Positions 1-10,037 of a stretch of DNA of 64,000 bases are shown here, in pieces (the stretch's first letter is position 1; each line of letters opens with the position of its first letter). Both the position numbers and the translations under genes were made by a program. The stretch spans positions 398,922,939 through 398,986,938 of the forward strand of contig NC_081406.1 in NCBI RefSeq assembly GCF_030272615.1, read 5' to 3'. A model generated the notes under the pieces. It had not been told where the DNA came from and did no database searches. It saw only the letters and a list, made by a program, of their open reading frames with translations. Source of the stretch: Cryptomeria japonica (taxonomy: Eukaryota; Streptophyta; Pinopsida; Cupressales; Cupressaceae).

Positions 1-473
1 TTATTTACTAAATTTGGTCCTGCTAAAGTAGCCCTAGGCCTTCTATTCAGCCTATCCAATAATTATTTAAACTGGACACTAGGATCACACGGCCTAGACC
101 TAGTGACTCTTTTGTACTCTAGCTTAAACTACTTAGGTTTCTTAAGGTCTAGTACTTTAGGCCCTCCTTCTAGCACTATATTTTATTGATGTGAGTTTTG
201 AGTTTTCTCAACATTCATAAACTCTTGCTCTCAACCATGAGTTTATGTTCTTGAAAGGTTTAGGGGACCTAGACCTCAAGGCTCAAGATGTCTTATAAGA
301 CCCCATGGTTCTGCTCAGTAGTATACATCAACTATTTTTATATGAGGGGATTCTGATTAGTTTCTTTAAAATAACCTAGTTTTTCTCTTCATTTAGTTTT
401 TTTTTTCTATGTTTTAAGTTTATCATTTATAATCACAGAGTATATGTAGACTTAACACATGTAGGTATAAAAG
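1..473. other. Left flank with one arm of an inverted repeat
   Basis: No gene seen. Positions 185-385 form the left arm of a roughly 200-bp inverted repeat whose partner is at 12016-12215. The last five bases (469-473, AAAAG) are the left target duplication of the copia element that follows. Before that insertion this flank was continuous with 6670 onward. The rest (1-184 and 386-468) is AT-rich with no structure I can support. Confidence 0.6.
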
Positions 474-1341
474 TGTTGGGGAAATGGTATCTCAACCTTG
501 CATTTACACAAGGTTACTATTTATAGTAAGTGTTCATTTGAGCATGAAATGGTATGAAATTATCCCCAAAGCTTTTGGTTGGCTAGACAAGCATTCTGGT
601 AAAGTTACATTGCAAGATCACAACTAGTTTTGAAGATATTAGATTTTCCATTTTAGAGATCCAATGAAAGGTTTAAATTAGATTTTGAGGACTTTAGAGG
701 TCCTGAAATGCCCTAAAAAGTGGGTGTAAACAATGTAGTGATTTACAAGGCAATAGAGCACTTTGTGAGCTTTTTGGTGCTTCAAACAATTCATCAATAG
801 GACACATGGTTCTCAAGTTATGGCCTCTGAAAGTTTGTACTCCTGAAACAAAAAATATAAAATACACTGAACACATAAATGGTTGTAAAAAGGGAGGGAC
901 ATGTTATAGAGCATCTAGAAGGGAGATAAGGTTGGCTACACCTTATTGGGTGGTTTTAGCCCATGGTTTTGTAATATCATTTGATGGTTTCTTGTATTGT
1001 ATCTCCTATATATGAGGTGCATGAGATAGAGGTTGTGTGTAAGAGTCTTATAGCTATTAAGTTACCTCTAAATCTCTAATTAGTGGTACTCCTACGAAGA
1101 GTTTTCTCTGCAAGTATATTGTAATCTGTTTTGATCGTATAATAATATATTGGGTGGCTTTTGGAGTGTGGAGTTTTTCTCCCGAAAGGGTTTTCCCCAT
1201 GTAAATCACTGTGTTATGGTTTGAAAGTTATTATATCTATTTGTATTTTCTGTAACTATTGTGATGATTTGTAAAAGTTTTTACATTATCCTCCTCTCAA
1301 GGTTAGTGTAGGAAGTTGTTCTACTACTTAACTTCCTTACA
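474..1341 (+). repeat. 5' LTR of copia 1
   Basis: 868 bp, TG...CA termini, aligning end to end with 5796-6664, for example the shared tracts beginning CTCAACCTTGCATTTACACA (493 and 5814). The right edge is set where the two copies diverge after ACTTCCTTACA. The internal region starts at 1342 with a worn primer-binding site. Confidence 0.93.
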
Positions 1342-1358
1342 AGTTGTTCAGAGCTTGA
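1342..1358 (+). promoter_or_regulatory. Degenerate primer-binding site of copia 1
   Basis: The bases after the LTR (AGTTGTTCAGAGCTTG) resemble the initiator-Met tRNA site TGGTATCAGAGC seen at the other copia elements here, with substitutions and a short deletion. Position immediately after the LTR end supports the call. Confidence 0.55.
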
Positions 1359-1464
1359 TCACCTTTGGTTTCAGTTGTGGGTTGTTGGGTTTTTTCAACT
1401 AATCCAGATTTGAGTGGGAGCTTGTGCAAAAGACACTTTTTGATCTTGTTGGATGAATTTTCAG

Positions 1465-2310
1465 ATGGCAAGTTTGTCAGGGAAGATAGAGGTGGAAAAT
1501 TTTAATGGAATAAATTTTGAGATGTGGAAGCTGAAGATGGAAGATTTGCTAATAGATCGAGATCTATGGGATGTTGTTGATGTGAATATCCAAAGGCCCT
1601 CAGATCCTACTGCGACAACTTAGTATGATGTTATTGACCAAAAAGCCAAGGGTCTAATCAGACTGTACCTAGTAGACTCTGTTCAGATCAATGTCCATGA
1701 AGAAAACACTACAAAGAAGCTATGGACTAAGCTTGGTAAAATGTATCAAGAGAAATCTTTATTAAATCAGATTTTCTTGAGGAAGAAATTGTATTCCTGG
1801 AAGATGGAAGAGGTTGAATGAGCTGCAGACCACCTGGAAGCATTCAATATGTTGGTGGCTAAATTAGTATATGTCGGTATTTAGATGAACAAAGAGGAGA
1901 AATGCAAGATCTTGCTTTGTTCTTTGCCTGATTCATGGGATTCTCTTGTTATGGATATCGGTAGTAATTTTGTTGTTTTGAAGTCTAAAGATGTAGTGGG
2001 TGCTCTACTTGGTGAAGAGATGCAAAGGAAGGTATCCCACAGTTCAAAGGAATCCTTAACTGTTCATGGAATACCAAAGGATAAAGGCAAGAAGAATGAG
2101 AAGCGTGATAAGTCCAAATCGAGAGGGAGATAGAATCTCTTGGAAAGTCCAAAGTCATTCGTTGGAATTGCAGTAAAGTAGGTCACATCTGCAAGGACTG
2201 CAAAGAAGAAAAGAAGAAGAAAAAGATGAATATTGATTCTGAATCTGAGAAGGAAGATGGTGATGCATTTATTGTAGCTTTGGTGACTCAGGAGAATTAT
2301 GACCACTAAT
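1465..2310 (+). pseudogene. gag: Copia 1 gag remnant with zinc knuckle
   Basis: An ATG at 1465 opens a frame typical of copia gag (capsid). It is broken in frame by TAG (1621), TGA (1819), TAG (1882) and TAG (2131). The zinc knuckle follows in another frame at 2154-2200, so a frameshift lies between 2133 and 2154. The knuckle reads R-W-N-C..GH..C-x2-C: the first Cys of the usual CWNC is Arg (CGT at 2160). An acidic and lysine-rich tail ends at TAA 2308. Capsid and RNA-binding role is family knowledge. Confidence 0.85.
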
Positions 2311-2443
2311 AGAGATTGGTTTTCTAAATATGAATAATTTAATGGAGGTAGGTGTACTTGGGTGATGATTCACATTTAGACATTTTTGGTCGAGGTAAAG
2401 TTAGAATCAGGTTTTTTATGGTAGAATAAAAAGGATTAATTTT
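2311..2443 (+). pseudogene. Copia 1 protease remnant lacking the active-site segment
   Basis: Straight after the gag stop the sequence resumes with a RDWFSKYE-like stretch that in related copia proteins lies just C-terminal to the D-S/T-G active site. The active-site segment itself is absent. Stops and a frameshift occur before the frame that starts at 2444. Confidence 0.6.
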
Positions 2444-2881
2444 GTGTTGCATATCCCTCGTTTAAATGAAAATTTGTTATCTATGAGAAAACTGATAGAT
2501 GCGAGTGTGCAGGTAGTCTTTTCTGAAGTAGGATGTAAGATGATTAAGGGTGCTATGGTAATTGCTAGAGGTGTCAGGTTTGACACTTTGTATAAGCTAG
2601 ACACATACACTATTGAGTGTAATAACACTTCTGTAAAAAGTAAATCTGTGGAATATTTGAGGGTTTCACCTTCAACAGATGGAAATGGATTTTGGGTACC
2701 TAAGGGTGCTCTTTCTTCTAAAGAAAAGTTACTTGCAAAGAAGACTATGCTATGGCACCAAAGGCTTGGCCACATTGGAGAAAAGGGTCTAAGGACCTTG
2801 AAAAATAAAAACCTTGTTGAAGGTTTGAATGATTGTTATCTTTACTTTAATTTCTGTGAGCATTGCATTTATGGAAAATAA
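2444..2881 (+). pseudogene. Copia 1 protease tail and GAG-pre-integrase domain
   Basis: An open 145-codon stretch. The first part (LNENLLSMRKL) matches the end of copia proteases. The second part has the H-H-C-C zinc module that precedes the integrase core: LWHQRLGHIGEKGL near residues 104-117 and CEHCIYGK at the end. In the parent it would be the middle of a single polyprotein, so the ATG at 2444 is not a real start. Ends at TAA 2879. Confidence 0.85.
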
Positions 2882-2963
2882 AACCGTGTTTAGTTTTACT
2901 CGAGTTCTCATAAAACTTGTGGTGTTTTGGATCTTATTCATTCTCATGTGTTTGGTCCTATAG

Positions 2964-3098
2964 TGTTGGTGTTGGAAATAAGACACACCTAGACTGACGA
3001 TGGACTGGTCCAAGAGGGGCCAGTAGCTCAGTGGTAGAGCACTCCATCAGTATATGGAAGGTCCTAGGTTTGAGTCCTAGCTGGTCCATGCCTCAACA
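2964..3098 (+). repeat. 5' LTR of the TRIM
   Basis: 135 bp, TGTTG...CAACA. More than half of it (3017-3088) folds as a tRNA-like cloverleaf. The primer-binding site follows with no spacer. Confidence 0.92.
3017..3088 (+). ncRNA. tRNA-like sequence inside the TRIM 5' LTR
   Basis: 72 nt with acceptor stem GGGCCAG/CTGGTCC (one G-T pair), D arm GCTC-AGTGGTA-GAGC, T arm CTAGG-TTTGAGT-CCTAG directly abutting the acceptor, and discriminator A. A box TAGCTCAGTGGT (3024) and B box GGTTTGAGTCC (3067-3077) match pol III internal promoter consensus closely. The anticodon arm is poor: 8-nt loop and a C-A mismatch. I see it as a tRNA-derived pol III promoter captured in an LTR, not a working tRNA gene. 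Confidence 0.8.
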
Positions 3099-3110
3099 TG
3101 GTATCAGAGC
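3099..3110 (+). promoter_or_regulatory. TRIM primer-binding site
   Basis: TGGTATCAGAGC, the standard plant copia/TRIM site complementary to the 3' end of initiator-Met tRNA, perfect here and directly after the LTR. Confidence 0.92.
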
Positions 3111-3161
3111 CAGGTTCAGGCTAGGAGCCCCAATCACATGAGAGGTGTAGCTTAAGGGGGG

Positions 3162-3296
3162 TGTTGGTGTTGGAAATAAGCCACACCCAAACCAACAATG
3201 GACTAGTCCAAGAGGGGCCAATAGCTCAGTGGTAGAGCACTCCAACAGTGTATGGAAGGTCGTAGGTTCGAGTCCTAGTTGGTCCATGTCTCAACA
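3162..3296 (+). repeat. 3' LTR of the TRIM, with second tRNA-like copy
   Basis: 135 bp. The tRNA-like part is 3215-3286, with a perfect B box GGTTCGAGTCC. The last acceptor pair is A-T (GGGCCAA/TTGGTCC) where the 5' LTR has G-C, a compensated change. One T-stem pair is broken (G-G). Confidence 0.9.
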
Positions 3297-4224
3297 TGTA
3301 GATGTTACTTCAATTGGAAAATCCACATATTATGTTTCATTTATTGATTATTTTAGTAGAAGGACATGAGTATATTTTCTAAAGAGTAAATCTAAATTTT
3401 TCAGTCAATTTAAAGAAGTTAGAGCAATGGTTGAGTTGTAGACTGGAAAGAATATTAAAAGTTTTAAGACTGATAATGGTGGAGAACTTTGCTCTAATGA
3501 TTTTGATAGATTTTGTAAAGACTATGGCATTAACAAATAGAAGACAACTTTGTATTATCCACAATAGAATGGAGTTGCAGAAAGAATGAACATGACACTG
3601 ATGGAGAAGGCTAGGAGTATGTTGAGTGGTGTTGGTCTAGAACAAAAATTTTTGGGCTGAAGTTATTGCCACGTCTTGCTACCTAATTAAAAGGTCTCCT
3701 ACATCAGCCCTTGTTGATAAAAAACCTATGGAAGCATGGTCAGGTCACAAGCCTTCATTGAGATATCTTAGAGTTTTTGGTTGTGAGGTATATGCACATG
3801 TGCCAAAGGAGAAGTAGACAAAGTTGGAGAACCAGGCTGTGAAATGTATCTTCATCGGGTATAGTTATGGTGTGAAAGGATACAAGCTTTGGGACCCTAT
3901 TGCACAAAAGGTAATTCATAGTAGAAGTGTTATTTTTAGAGAAATTAAGTCTCCTTCTGTTACATTCCAGCCATAATAGACTAAAAAGGAAGGTATGATT
4001 CAATTTCCTTCTACACCTAAAAGAGTTGAATTGAGATCCCTAGATAGGCAAGAAGTTGAGGAGAGCTCATCTAGCCCTGAATCTTCAGAAGAGGAAGAAT
4101 AAAATCCAACTCAGCTTGTTTGAATGTCTACAAGACATAGACAACCACCTAAAAGGTATTCACCTGATGATTGGAGATATATTTTTTCTTTGAATACTAA
4201 TATAGATGAACTAAAATCTGTAGA

Positions 4225-4990
4225 AGACGCATTAGGTATGAATGATGTAGAATACTAGAAGATTGCTATGGAAGAAGAAATGGTAGCCTTGAAAAATAAT
4301 TATACATGGGATCTTGTACCATTTCCTGAAGGACAAAAGCCTGTTGGTTGCAAATGGGTGTTTGAGAAAAAGATTGGTTTAGATGGAAGCATTGAGAAGT
4401 ATAAAGAAAGGTTGGTTGCAAAAGGCTACTCTTAGGTTGAGGGTGTTGATTATGGTGAGATATTTTCTACTATTGCCAAAATGACATCCATTAGATTTTT
4501 GCTTTCTATTGTTGTTGCTTATGATTTAGAGGAGGATATTTATATGACATAGCCAGAGCACTATGTGGTGAAAGGTAAAAGTAATTTGGTCTATAAATTA
4601 AAGAAATCCATGTATGGCTTCAAACAAAGTCTTAAGATGTGGTACCAAAAATTTGATACATATGTGTTGAGTTTGGGATTTGAGCATTCTAAATCAGATC
4701 ACTATGTTTATTATAAAACTGATGGTGATCGTTTCCTATACATTACATTGTATGTTGATGATGTGTTATTCATTGGTAAAGGGAAAGGTATAATTTCAGA
4801 ACTAAAGTCTCAGCTTGCTACTAAATTTGAAATGAAAGATCTTGGTGTAGAAAAACACATTCTTGGGATGGAAATTAGAAGAGATAGAGTGAATAGAAAG
4901 ATATGGCTAAGCCAGAGTAAGTATGTGAATTCAATGTTATAGAGGTTCAACATGCAGGATTGTAGACCATTGTGTATTCCTTTTATAGTT
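4225..4990 (+). pseudogene. Copia 1 reverse transcriptase, motif A deleted
   Basis: Copia RT landmarks are visible: the W-x-L-V-P region (4310), KWVFEKK (4355), the Y-G-F-K-Q block (4616) and the catalytic YVDD (4751-4762). TAG stops stand at 4256, 4433, 4550 and 4940. Between AYDLE and EDIYM (about 4527-4545) some 15 residues are missing, including motif A with its catalytic Asp. Polymerase function is therefore impossible whatever the stops. Confidence 0.9.
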
Positions 4991-5740
4991 GGAAAGAACT
5001 TATCTATTTCAGATTGTCCTACATCCCCATTTGAGATAGAAGACATGAGCAGTGTGCCTTACCAAAGTGCAGTTGGAAGTTTGATGTATGCTATGGTCTA
5101 TACTAGACCAGAAATTGCCCAAGCAATGGGATTTTTGTCTAGATATATGTCTAATCCTGGTAGAGTTCGTTGGGATGCAGTCAAAAGAGTCTTCATATAT
5201 TTGAAGGGTAACTCCAAGTATTCTTTGTTTTATTATGGTAACTCAGTTGGAGATGTGATTTTTCTTGATATTCATGGTTATGTGGATTCAAACTAGGCAA
5301 GTGATAATGATAGTAGAAAATCCACCAGTGCTTATGTGTTTACTTTATTTGGTGGTCCAATTAGTTGGATGAGTAAGCGACAAGTTATGGTTGATTTGTC
5401 CACTGCTGAAGAAGAGTATATGGAAGCTATTCATGCTTGTAAAGAGGCCATTTGTCTTAAGAGATTTTGTTCAGACATTGGAATAAAACAAGGAGTCATG
5501 ACAGTTTGTTGTGATAGTCAGAGTGTGATCTACCTAGCTAAGAACCCGACATTTTATGCCTGGATCAAGTACATTGATGTTCAATATCATTTTGTCAGAG
5601 ATATGGTCAAAGATGGTAGGGTGAATCTAGTTAAGGTATAAACTTTGATGAATGTTGTAGATTCTTTAACTAAGGATGTGAGCACAGAGAAGTTCAGATG
5701 GTGCTTAGAGTCTATGGGCCTCATGGCCACTAGCAATTGA
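4991..5740 (+). pseudogene. Copia 1 RT end and RNase H
   Basis: Two open stretches (4952-5296 and 5336-5641) cover the RT thumb (YQSAVGSLMYA, SRYMSNPG) and the RNase H. RNase H landmarks are STAEEEYMEA (5400), CDSQSVIYLAKNP (5513) and YHFVRDMV. TAG at 5295 and TAA at 5639 interrupt it. The protein ends near 5738, 57 bp before the 3' LTR. Confidence 0.87.
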
Positions 5741-5783
5741 TTGATTGTGTTGATACTCCCTTTGCTCTTGCAAGGTATTTGAC

Positions 5784-5793
5784 AAGTGGGAGA
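5784..5793 (+). promoter_or_regulatory. Copia 1 polypurine tract
   Basis: AAGTGGGAGA, then two T before the 3' LTR. This is the usual place of the plus-strand primer. Confidence 0.7.
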
Positions 5794-5795
5794 TT

Positions 5796-6664
5796 TGTTG
5801 GGAAAATTGTGTCTCAACCTTGCATTTACACAAGGTTACTATTTATAGTAAGTTTTCATTTGAGCATGAAATGGTGTGAAATTCACCCCGAACCTTCTAG
5901 TTGGCTAGATAAGCATTCTGGTAAAGTTACGTTGCAAGATCACAGCTAGTTTTGAAGATATTAAATTTTCCATTTTGCAGGGGTCCAATGAAAGGTTTAA
6001 ATTTGATTGTGATGACTTTAGAGGCCTTTAAATTCCCTAAAAAGTGGGTGCAAATGGCATAGCGGTTTATGAGGCAATAGAGAACTTCACGATCTTTCTA
6101 GTGCTTCAAACGGTTCGTCAATAGGACACACAATTCTCAAGTTATGGCTTCTAGAAGTTTTTACTCTTGAAATAGGAAATATAAAATACATCAAACACAT
6201 AAATGAGTTGTAAAAAGAGAGGGACACATTATAGGGAATCTAGAAGGGAGATAAGGTCGGCTACACCTTATTGGATGGTTTTAGCCCATGGTTTTGTAAT
6301 ACCGTTTGATGGTTTCTTGTATTTTATCTCCTATATATGAGGTTCACAAGATAGAGGTTGTGCAAGAGTCTTATAGTTATTGAGTTACCTCTGAATCTAT
6401 GATTAGTGGTACTCCTACAAACAGCTTTTTCTGCAAGTATATTGTAATCTATTTTGATTGTGGAATAATATATTGGGCAATTTTTAGAGTGTGGGGTTTT
6501 TCTCCTAAAAATATTTTCCCCACGTAAATCACTGTGTTATAATTTGAATGTTATTATATCTATTTCTATTTTTTGTAACTGTTGTGACAATTTGTAAAAG
6601 TTTTTGCATTATCCTCCTCTGAAGGTTAGTGTACGAAGTTGTTCTGCTACTTAACTTCCTTACA
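5796..6664 (+). repeat. 3' LTR of copia 1
   Basis: 869 bp, TGTTGGG...CTTACA, collinear with the 5' LTR but clearly diverged by many substitutions, so the insertion is old. Followed by the AAAAG target duplication (6665-6669). Confidence 0.93.
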
Positions 6665-6669
6665 AAAAG

Positions 6670-9600
6670 AACTCCTTGGGATTCTCACCCCAGAAGGATG
6701 GATATAGAGAAGCATAGTCCAAGTAGAAAATAAATTTTAGGAGTTAAGTTTAGCATGCAAGAAAACAATACATGAAGAGTGGTACATCAGGAAATAAGGA
6801 AAAATACTAGCAAAGTTGCCCACTCTGGTATTAAGAACTGAAATGCACCCAGATGTGTATATTGGAATTCCTAGCTATCTCAATAGGATAGCCGAATTGG
6901 AGATCAATGACATATTTCATGAGTGAATGTTCACTTACATCCAAAGTTTGAGACAAAATAAGGGAACTTATGATTGGGCTCAATTCATTAGTGACTCCAT
7001 ATACCATGCCATAGAGGAAACTTCATGAAACTTTTACATGTCCTCATACATGGTATATGCACATGTAGTAAAAGTAAACATTCAAGTGCTGAACAATGTA
7101 GGTCTTTTAGGAATAGAGGCAGGACGAAACCTAGTACATGTGTATTTCCCACAACTAGAGAAGAAAGAATCTATGTTCTATCATAAAGAAGTTAATGACT
7201 ACTTTATCATGAAGCTTGCTCGAGAATTAGAGGGAAGACTTGGTGAAAGGGTGCCAGAAGAATCAAGAAAAGTGATCTTGTGTTATGGTGGATGGTATAT
7301 ACAATTCCCCATATGGTCATACTTTTGGGCACATGGATTTTCAAGAAAACTCTTCAAGTTGCCAAGGTACCCTTCAGTTTGGGCATGGTTAACTAAATTT
7401 TGCAGACAAATGGTGGAATTCCACGATAATTATCTGAGTTCCCACTGAAAACTAGGGTTTAAATTCCTTGTAAATATTAGACAATTTGGATGTGAATTAG
7501 TGCAAAATGCAAAGAAAGTAGAGGAAGACCTATTGACCAAGCATCTACAATACTTCTAGTACACATTGAAAGATTATGACTCTTTGCAAGGGATATAAAG
7601 GTATATTTCTAGAAGATTCAAACACATCCTAGATATAGAAGATACTGGTGGATTGCAAGGATGAAATAGAAGTAAGAAAGAGAAAATATTACCAAAGGTT
7701 AACATTGGCACAAATAAGGTAGTTAGGACTGGCCAAAATAGGGATCGAAGTACCCCCAGAGACAACTAAAGATGATGAAGAAATCTTGAGGTCGGATTAC
7801 ATGGCACATAATGTGGATAAAAAACAAGTGGTAGAACATGCACCAAATGAACCAGAATTGGTCTCAATGGACCAAGTGAATCAAACTCTCTTGGAAGTGA
7901 CAAAGAAATGGCTAGAGGCATGTAAACCAAAGTTGGTGCAAAAAGGAACAAAGCTCACCATAAAGAGGAAGAGAAAAAGAAAGGATACCGAGAAAAATGC
8001 ACACTTTCTAGTTCACAAAAGAAGTATAAATATGGCTAAAATCATAGAATTGGGTACCATGGAAGCATAAGAGATAGAACAAGGAGGATTCAAGATAGTC
8101 ACCACCGATGCGAACTTGAATATGTTGGCCAGAAGAAAAGGGAAAGAGTTGCAAGATCAAGGTAGAAAAACAATGCAAACTGTCATGCAAGGAGAAAGGG
8201 TTGAAATGCAGAAAGAAATGTACCAAGAGAAGCCATTGCCATTCCCATAAATGTGTCTCAATCCATTGCATAGTTGTTTGCATCCCCTCCATCAGTCAAC
8301 AACACCTTGGGTGACATAATTAGGCTAGTGGGGGTCAGACCTAAGGAAGATCCAAGATTGTATGATGACCTGAATCAGGTGCTGGAAAAACACCACAAGG
8401 GAAACTTAGAAGAATTGCAAAATAAGATGGAATAGGGAAAATCGCTGCAAAATCCAGTGTATGTAGTAGAGGCATCGACAAAAAAATCTATGATGGACCA
8501 AGCGATAAACTTGGAAGGATCAAGAGAATCTGAGGAAGGCACCACAAAGGAAAATGATATACAACATGGAGTGGATGAGACTTGTGATGCAGAGCGAGTA
8601 GAAGAAATTCCAACATTCCACAAGGAAAATCAAAAAAAAAATGTGGAAGAGATTGCGGAGATGTGAGTAGTGGAAGAAAATGAAAAATAGGTAAGAGATG
8701 GCGATGAAGAAGTGCAAGAAGTCTCGCACCTCAAAGCAATGACACCCCTGCATCAAGAAGAACCATAGAATTTTGAAGTTCCGCTTCAAGAGGTCCTGGT
8801 ATCTTGGTAGAAAGAAAATCCCAGCAAGGAAAGAAAAGATGGAGGCTGAGGGTTAAATGAACCTGTAAAAAAAACCAATAGTGGGGACCAACAACAAAAA
8901 GGAAAGGAGCAAGATGAAGGAGAATCCCTACGGGTGAAAATAGAGGATAACCTTGATAAACGAGAAGGGAGAGATCAGGATACAAAGGAGTCATAAATGA
9001 GCAAGAAAGTAGAAAAGGAGAGAACCATAATAAAAATGGTGAGCATAGTAAATTTAAAAGGTGGGAATATGCCCAAATGGTTAAAGCAATAGAAAAATCC
9101 TAGTGGGACGATAGAGGTAATTCCACTTGATTTCAATAGTTTACTATCAGGTGCACCCTACATAAAGAAAAGAAAACTGGTTAAAGTCCAATACACTACC
9201 CAGGTGAATCCCAAAGGAGAATGAGAATTGCATATCACAAAACTTGTAATCAGAGAGGGCGAGGAAGAACCAATAGATCAGGAGTATTAAAAAAGTATGA
9301 TTTAGTTGGGAAACCCATCTAGAGCAGAAACGATGAGAGTCACCAAAGAAGGAGTCGCCCTGATGGAAGAGAGAATGAAAATGGATGAAAGAAAGATAAA
9401 AGAGCATAAAATGCATATAGATCAGTTGGTAAATTTTATAAAAGGGATTACGAAAAGGGGAGAAACTCCACAGAAAATCCTATCTCATCCAGTATTGGTG
9501 TCTCAAGAAGAAGTTGAAGCAGTAGATTTGCTAAGAAGAAAGGCCGAACTGATGGATGACTGGACCGAGAAAGTACTAGAATAGGCCAAAGCTTCACTAA

Positions 9601-10037
9601 AACTGGCGATAGATAGATATACCACTTGGGGGAAATTTATTAAGAGGATTGATAAGGCCCAAAAGGCATATGGAGAATTGTTGGCACATATTAAAGTAGA
9701 AACATCATATTTCTAGATGATGGAGGAAATCATTGACCAACAGATATTGACTACGGAGCAATTGCCTCAAGTGAAAATCGGAAGAACAGTCAATACTTAG
9801 CAAATAAATAGTTTGTGAAAAGGAATAGAGAAGTTGCAAGAAGAAAAAAAGGATGTGGTAGAGGCCCAACACCAAAATGACAAAATCATTGAAATTCTAA
9901 TGGGAGGATTGGTAGAGGATGTAATCGAGGTGGGTGAAGATGCAATATTAGAGGAGTTCAAAGATGAATGGAACAGGAGTGCATCGAAGTTAGGTAGAGA
10001 TGTAGATTCTATTGGCAATATGTTGGATTTGGTTAAG
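6670..10037 (+). pseudogene. Broken long ORF of unknown family, coiled-coil rich
   Basis: I do not recognise this protein. One reading frame can be followed across many stops from about 6860 to 7448, with shifts to about 8300, then in a single frame from 8457 to 10037. Early part (7038-7448): globular, aromatic-rich (GGWYIQFPIWSYFW, KLPRYPSVWAW). Middle: strongly Lys/Glu-rich (7800-9100). End (9306-10037): heptad-like, likely coiled coil. Many stops are TAG. A loosely similar globular segment lies in the minus-strand ORF at 33696-34942, so I infer both are extra ORFs of Tat-like gypsy elements. A solo LTR cuts it at 10038. Confidence 0.6.

Larger units (their letters stand above)
2964..3296 (+). 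mobile_element. TRIM (miniature LTR retrotransposon) with tRNA-like sequence in its LTRs
   Basis: A 333-bp non-coding element: LTR 2964-3098, a tRNA-iMet-type primer site at 3099-3110 abutting the LTR, a 63-bp internal region, a polypurine tract CTTAAGGGGGG (3151-3161), and a second LTR 3162-3296. Both LTRs start TGTTG and end CAACA and differ at 14 of 135 positions by my count. Target duplication is TATAG (2959-2963) and TGTAG (3297-3301), one mismatch. Removing the element plus one duplication makes the integrase frame continuous. Terminal repeats, primer site, polypurine tract, lack of coding and size define a TRIM. Confidence 0.93.
2882..3973 (+). pseudogene. Copia 1 integrase, split by a TRIM
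   Basis: The DDE integrase core begins near 2915 and resumes at 3297 after the TRIM. Of the three catalytic positions, the first Asp of the family motif HSDV is His here (HSHVFG, about 2939). The second is present (TDNGG, GAT at 3472). The Glu is present (NGVAERM, GAA at 3580). In-frame TAG codons occur at 3439, 3538 and 3565. An extra T in the run near 3650 shifts the frame before the conserved W-A-E-A. Adjacent TAA and TAG stops stand at 3974 and 3977. Confidence 0.85.
474..6664 (+). mobile_element. Complete but decayed Ty1/copia LTR retrotransposon (copia 1)
   Basis: The element begins TGTTGGGG and ends CTTACA, with two similar LTRs (474-1341 and 5796-6664) and a perfect 5-bp target duplication AAAAG (469-473 and 6665-6669). 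Inside, in copia order, are gag, zinc knuckle, a lost protease core, GAG-pre-integrase, integrase, reverse transcriptase and RNase H, all on +. A polypurine stretch (5784-5793) precedes the 3' LTR. At least nine stops fall where the family usually has Gln, two frameshifts are visible, and a 333-bp TRIM is inserted at 2964. It cannot encode a working polyprotein. Confidence 0.95.

Noticed and set aside
3017-3088. A genuine nuclear tRNA gene
   Set aside because: It occurs twice, once in each 135-bp LTR of a TRIM. The anticodon arm has an 8-nt loop and a mismatch, so it is a tRNA-like promoter segment and not a working tRNA.
2964-3296. A tRNA-derived SINE
   Set aside because: No poly-A or simple-repeat tail, and the two direct repeats, abutting primer site, polypurine tract and 5-bp duplication fit a TRIM instead.
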